This document shows positions 58,087 through 64,000 of a stretch of DNA of 64,000 nucleotides, piece after piece. The DNA comes from Lingula anatina (lineage: Eukaryota > Brachiopoda > Lingulata > Lingulida > Lingulidae): assembly GCF_001039355.2 (NCBI RefSeq), contig NW_019775070.1, forward strand, positions 421,585 to 485,584, written 5' to 3'. Made by a program: the position numbers and the translations under genes. The notes beneath the pieces are model-generated. The model searched no databases and was not told the DNA's origin. It worked only from the letters and a program-made list of their open reading frames with translations. The stretch's first letter is position 1. Each line of letters opens with the position of its first letter.

Positions 58087-58638
58087 TCAATGACTCATTA
58101 AACGATCTAGCCAATGAACGCGAACGAGTCAAAGCGCGCTTTGTTCAAATCCGGACCAATCAAAGATAAGGCTGAATATCAGGGACTTGCCGTAACCTGA
58201 GTGGGCAGCACGCAAATAACATCGTCTCTCAGTAGATAATGATGCAGGGCCTCAAACTGCTAGACCCTATGGTTTCAATTCCGATTTACTCATATTTTGC
58301 AAAGAATCAAGAGATAACTTAACACATTCTTTTTCGTAGTCACTCGCCTTGCTTTCTTTGTGTACGGTTATACACTCGGAACTACTCGGATGTCTCCGCA
58401 CTCGACAATAACTTTGTTGTTAGTATGGAGCTTGCGGAATCAGCCGAGGATTGCCGATTGACGGTCAACCAATCAGCGTTTTCACCAAACTTTGGTGAAA
58501 AATTTTGAAACATGGATTTGATTGGCTTATATAAACTAGGTCAAACTATTTTCATCAGAGGTTACTTGACACGATGAAGATAGGCTACAGTGAAGAGGTT
58601 AGTGTCAAGTTAGCTCTGAAGCTCAGGGTGCATTTGTC
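57957..58638. repeat. Fold-back locus: inverted repeat arms of about 80 bp around 520 bp
   Basis: Left arm 57957-58037 and right arm about 58556-58638 are nearly perfect reverse complements (TCAGAGGTTACTTGACACGA on both outward strands). Each arm is preceded on its own strand by TTTGATTGGC, so homology extends inward patchily. The interior has CCAAT at 58063, 58111, 58156 and 58469, ATTGG at 58521 and TATATAAAC at 58528. Confidence 0.8.
58373..58460 (-). mobile_element. Fragment related to the 1060-bp transposon
   Basis: About 85 bases match 52880-52964 of the transposon in reverse orientation (GTCGAGTGCGGAGACATCCG is shared exactly), with a few substitutions and a small indel. It lies in the interior of the fold-back locus. 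No TIR is recognisable next to it. Confidence 0.75.
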
Positions 58639-58645
58639 TGGCTAG
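58574..58645 (+). CDS. Candidate 23-residue micro-ORF downstream of a TATA box
   Basis: ATG at 58574 opens MKIGYSEEVSVKLALKLRV plus HLSG and a stop. A TATATAAAC sequence lies about 40 bases upstream and an ATTGG box just before it, a promoter-like arrangement. The equivalent ATG on the minus strand is in the left arm. It could equally be non-coding. Confidence 0.2.
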   Translation: MKIGYSEEVSVKLALKLRVHLSG

Positions 58646-61600
58646 TGATTAAAATGTTCACACGTAAAACTTGGATAGAACAGTCTGTGGTAAGGGCTCA
58701 GCTAACTACGTGGACTTCTTATTTCACACACACTGGGCTCGGGAATTATTTTGCAATAAAGTTGGTAAAACAATACCACGACATACTCTCTTATGATTAA
58801 CGCTTAATTTACAAATAGCGTGTGTGAAAGGAGAGATTGGATCGTGAAGGGCAAGGTTAAGTTATATTAACACATGGGGAAAAGATTCGCAACTTGTCAG
58901 CTTCACGGGGAAATATTGATTAACGCCAATCACGGGATGGGGCCTCTGAATGAAGATCCATCAAACCTATTCATAACGTTACGAATGTTCGCCACGGGTC
59001 CACAGCTAAGGTGATATTGGTTTGTTTAAAAATCGTTTCCGGAATTTTTTTCGTCCTACCCTCCTCAATAGTACGAGTTAGCTCAAGGGGTTGATCTCCC
59101 ACGCTGGAAGTATGTACTGGTTCACAAAACAAGACTCGGAGAGGTTTTACCCCGATAAATAACTGCATGTGGACGATTCACATTAACTTCCGTTCTCTTT
59201 ATACGGTAGTTTGCTTCTGGTAGCGTGTAAGAGATACACTGTTTATACGGTACAGCACGTTTTATTGTGGATAAGGGATTGTTGAAAATGTGACTATATT
59301 CATTTAGGATATATAGGCCTAAAGTTAAGAACATGTGATATTACAAATCACGTTAACTTCTCAGCATTTTTAAAAAAAATCTTATTTCAATCTTATCCAA
59401 TGCAAACAAAATAGATAAATAGAGAGAGATACATACAAACAATATGGACAATGATGACATATTAGTGAATTGCAGCTTGAGTTGGATTTTAATCTTGACT
59501 AGCACACGACCATTCGATCGAATAAAACAAAGTGAAGTGAGATGAAGTAATTCATTTTCAAAGGGGAATTCTTAAAGTGTAGAAATCGACAGAGTGATGT
59601 CTGGAAAAATAATGGAAATTGTTGATTTTGTCAGAAAAAATCCATCCATGGTAGCATGAGATGGTAATGATAGACTCTTTTCACAACCAAGTTGATCCGC
59701 GGACTAACTGATCCTCGGATCAAATATGACCGATCCACTTGAAAGCGTGCCCTATAATTCCGGCGGGGAATCCATCAGGGAATTCCGCGGAGAGCTTTCA
59801 AGTGGGTAGGCCTAAATCTGGTAAAAGTGATGAAAATTAGTTTTGGGAAAATGTGCCCGGATGAGGTTATTAAAAAAATAGTGGATGAATCAGTCAACGA
59901 GGTGACGTTGATATTGGTTAATTAAGGTGTAGGAAAACGTATGGAAAATGTCATCAAAACTCATTCTCGTAGAAATAAGACGGACGGGTCGGGTGGCAAG
60001 AGCGTGACTGGAATCTGCTTCACTAAGTTCATATGCTCGCCGCCAATATTTCTCTCTCTATCAGTAGCTCTTTGAAAAGAGTTTAAAATTTCATAAGATG
60101 CACTCATGTTAAGTAAATGTGTATGTATTCTATGTTGTTCCGACTTGTTTATTGTGAAAACTAATTTATGGACTTGTTGAGGAAACACTGTAAAAAGGAC
60201 AAAAGATGAGTATTGTTCTGATACACATATATATTTAAGAAACATGTACTCAAGTCACATTGATATTTTGAGGAATTTTGGATATTCCACAAAGTTTTAT
60301 TAGAGGATTAGGGGAGAATTATTTTTCTCAGAAAAAAAACGAGCTTTGGGATTGGTTGACATTATTTGACGTTAATGAGCCAGGTCAAAGACCTTCAAGA
60401 CATATTCTTTGTAGAGGAATGAAATTAGATATCACACGCAAAGTCCATTTTGGCGAGATTGGTGACGAGTGTCATTCTTCCCGAACTTAATGAGCGGCTC
60501 TATGTTTATTGTACGTTAGAAAACAGCGGGGGAAGAGCTTTACAGTGTTAAGGTTTATTGCATCTGTTTGGTTTGTCGTTTTTTGGACAAGGCGCTTAAA
60601 AACTTTATTAGTCCACCTTCAAAGATCCCAGAGTCTTATATGTTAGTCTTCATTATTGTTGACTTGAACTGTCTGGTCTGTGTGACGTCTTTCCACAGTT
60701 AATGTAATTAATAGCTGTAATATCTTTTAGGAAACAAATCCTTATGGCATAATGTTGCATTTACATGTAATAGACCAGTATGACAGAAAACGAAAATAAA
60801 AAATGAAAAGCATTCAAAAGTCGACAATGCAATAAGGTATTTTAGAATTTCGATAGCTAAATTGAGTTTAGTTGAAGATGCCTTTGTCGTTGAATTTTGC
60901 TGCTGGTTTTTTTTTTTTTTTTTTTTTGTTGCTAAGGAAAATGGAAATAACGTACATATAGATCTATGACTTACACATATCAGAGCGCGTTTTGTGATAT
61001 CATCATGCTAGTTAAAGTATGTATTCAAGCGAGTTATCGCTGCATCAGTCATCTTGAATAACGTTTGCGCAACATATATCTTGAATTACGTATGTGGCCT
61101 TTCTAACAAATTATTTCATAATTTAATTTCATCAGTTAAAGTATGACTAAGTTACTGTTCAACCGTATTTATATTTGATACCCGTTCGTACATTGTACTC
61201 TGCCTTGTTCTTTGTCCATGTACCTGGTATTCAGCTTCTTTCGTTTTTAAATTACTGTCTGTGAGTAGGGCTAAGGGTCTTTGTGCGTGCATACTTGGAG
61301 TGGAACAAAAGGAAAGTGGAGGAGACATAAAAACCCAACGGGACAAGACGACGTGCCATTTTGTTTGTTTGGCTTCCCAATCTTATTACCGTTGCATCAC
61401 GGCTTGTTGTTATTGAATAACGCCTAAGAGAACAAACATCCCTTCCAACATCCGCTCACATAATAGTCACTATTAGTGCTGTAGTGTTCACGCCACTCTC
61501 TTAAAGGTTGTAAGTGATAGACCCGACGCGTCTAGACAGGCATGCACAAATAACAGATATGTCAGTTATCTTTTGAATAGCATGAGACGAAAAGCCAACT

Positions 61601-64000
61601 AAAATTACATTGAACGTTTTCCCCCAAAAATGAATTACGTGGGAATTCAAAACAGCCGCGAGCTTATCGAGGTAAATCAGTTTTTACATATTATTTCCAA
61701 GATGGTATTTTAACTTATTGCATAATAAAACCCGAGTCTGAATACTAATACAAGATATCAAAAGTAGGCCTGAAATAACCCTGACAGCATCACAATGTAA
61801 CCAAATGTATTTAAAATAATTCATGAGATTCTGTAATTTCGATCTTTTCCTAATATCTTCTTGTTATCAGAGTAGAATATTGGAGTCCATCAATCCCACA
61901 CACGTGCAGAACAGCACTGGTAGACAAACCAATTACGCATCAAGAATATTAGTTCATTATGCAATTTTTGCAATAAGCCGTTAAGAAAAACCTGCAAATT
62001 ATCTCTTGAACGACATGCAGAGAAAGCCCAACTAGCACCTTTGCCATAATGCGTGAAGTGTCATTTTGAACCTCTTGACTGAGTGGAGTAGGCAAAACAT
62101 GAATATCGAAAAGCTACAAAGCGTATCAAGCAGATGAATATGAGAGATAAGACGTTTCTGGGGACAATGACGACTGTTATGACTTTTCTCGTGTGCAGCG
62201 GCTTAAAAATGTCAACAAGGCAACAGTCTATGGGCACGTTTCAGAAGAAAAAAAGAAGTAAATCCTATCGTCTTTCTTGGCAGAGCAAAAACTAAACAAA
62301 CACAATGCCAGAGGCCATCAGTAAATTTGGCAAAAGCTCACTTTCTTACAGTGATATGAGCACTGGCGCAATGTCAAAATTAAATTACAGGAAGAAGATA
62401 AGATATAGATAGAAATATCAATGAAACAATGAATGAACAAGCCAAGTGGGTCAAGGGATCAATAGCATTATCCAACATTGAAATCTGTGAAACGCTGACT
62501 ACTTACGTCTACAAACCAGTCTGTCTGTGTTCAACTGAAGCACAGTGAAATAGCTCAGAAATGTCTGTCTGTGAATTTTGTCCTATTACAAACATGTTTC
62601 ACGGCAGTCTAAATAAAAAATGTTAAGAGTAGTAGCTGCCTAATCTGCGTTTCACAAAAATATATATCCTGATCTTTATCCAGTCTCATGATGAAGACCA
62701 ATACAAATTGTGATTGTCTTGTCAATTATTTTTAAATCTCAGGGGTGATATAGATCATTTGGGTGTATAATCGAGCTATATTTATTGGTGACCAATCGTT
62801 CTCAAAACGCTCTTATGCCAATATTAACATTTCAACTTTACCCAATTGGCTCGCTAACCGATGGAATAAATCAACGGTAAGCTTCAAACGTTTTGTGGAG
62901 CTGGCCCTTGCTTTAATTAACAGTTTTAAACGGAGCTATTAATACGAATCGATCTGAATGACACTGACATGTCCTAAGATGAACAAGAAAAAAAGTTGAT
63001 AAGTTACAGTAGTACGGCGAAGATTCAGTTATTCGTAATAATCACCATTTGTTAATACGAGCTATCATATTGATTGGAATTTTACGTTCCTTAGACACAT
63101 TTGTATACATTTCCAATCTCGCAGGTCAATTTGAACGTAGGATATTCCAATAAGTCTACTGGGCTTCCTTCGTTAACCATGCGTGTGGTCGTAAGTAGGA
63201 CGAGGCAATTTACCCTAGGTGCTATAATTAAATTACTTGATTTTGTTGAAAAAAATAAACCGTTGTCTATGCGTAAACTTTACTGTTTTGTTCCTGTTAA
63301 ATAACAGAGTATTTACGTAGAGTACCGACGCCAAATATAACCATTTTCAATGCCCAATGCTTTTATACAGCCTTTTTATTCTTTTTGTTGAAAAAGTACC
63401 ACGGATGTAGAAAGTCAATTGGTTATAATAATAGCGACGGTCGAATGTTAAGAATTGTCACAAGTGACATTGCGGGAACAAGTGCCGTATGGAACATACC
63501 ATTCTGTATCTACTACGACAGTTTGGCTGTTCTCTTTCTCTTGTGTTGGATGGTGTATAACTTATCAATGCATTTTGAAGATTTAAGTTCTTGCATACAT
63601 CCAGAAAAAAAACTAAGCCAGGACACGTTCAGAGAGAGTTCTGAATGGATGTAGGTCTAGAAAACGTAAAAAAAACCCGCCACATTAATGTACTAGCGAT
63701 TAAAGTATAGGCCAAGCCTCTGCAGAAAACAATATGAGAGTCGACCATACACTTTTGTAGTGCGCCTGTGTACAGAGAACGGTTCACAAAGGTGTGTTGC
63801 TGAGACAACAAGGGAAAAGGTACGTGTAAATGGTTATGCTACCTGTTGATTAAATTTTAACTACATACAGATTTTTACCGAGCGTGTTATTTACTCTAAT
63901 CTGAACGTACATTGTACATGTAGTCTATGCGTGAACAAAGTGTTTTTTCCACGTCTTGCAAAACCGTCTCTGACCAAAGGAAGCAATCAAATTAATTTGA
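58646..64000. other. A+T-rich stretch, no convincing gene
   Basis: Open frames up to 94 codons occur (for example 59961-60245 minus and 63385-63654 plus) without recognisable domains or splice context. It contains a hairpin at 59735-59805 with 12-bp perfect arms (CCACTTGAAAGC) and a 21-base T run at 60907-60927. Nothing further is supported. Confidence 0.5.

Overview
This is a metazoan nuclear window: intron-split genes with canonical GT/AG splice sites, intron-containing tRNA genes, microsatellites, dispersed transposon remnants, one 281-base assembly gap and one single-base N. The A+T-rich background, many miniature inverted-repeat elements and an overrepresented TAGGCCTA octamer suggest a marine invertebrate (deuterostome or lophotrochozoan). 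I cannot name the species. No bacterial, phage or CRISPR features are present.

Layout. 1-7448: non-coding, with a near-perfect palindromic PIF/Harbinger-like MITE at 4718-4974. 7449-14087: 3' part of a plus-strand gene. A 77-nt exon encodes a likely transmembrane helix, and a 2.5-kb terminal exon encodes a long basic, Ser/Thr-rich, probably disordered tail. The terminal exon changes frame at an A-run near 11734-11738. 14088-20251: mostly empty, with a candidate secreted-protein first exon at 15541 and a GT microsatellite. 20252-21758: three 584-bp tandem units, each with an intron-containing tRNA-Arg(UCU) gene on the minus strand. 21759-29939: non-coding with simple repeats. 29940-30220: assembly gap.

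31190-46083: a complete plus-strand SLC41/MgtE-family Mg2+ transporter gene. All ten coding exons could be placed; they join in phase and give about 545 aa. Its introns hold MITEs, a decayed copy of the exon 5 3' end and a 56-bp minisatellite.

49280-57337 is a second, roughly 98% identical copy of 42138-49263, carrying exons 8-10 and the 3' flank again. The copies meet at the lone N (49278), so an unmerged haplotype is as likely as a true duplication. Copy B alone carries a 1060-bp transposon with 57-bp perfect terminal inverted repeats and a 10-bp target duplication, and a LINE reverse-transcriptase tail is embedded in it. 57957-58638 is a fold-back locus with head-to-head micro-ORFs, CCAAT boxes and a fragment related to that transposon. 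58646-64000 shows no convincing gene.

The genes do not form an operon or a pathway. The transporter moves Mg2+ across a membrane, the 7.4-14.1 kb gene looks like an unidentified membrane protein with a cytoplasmic scaffold tail, and the tRNA cluster decodes AGA/AGG codons.
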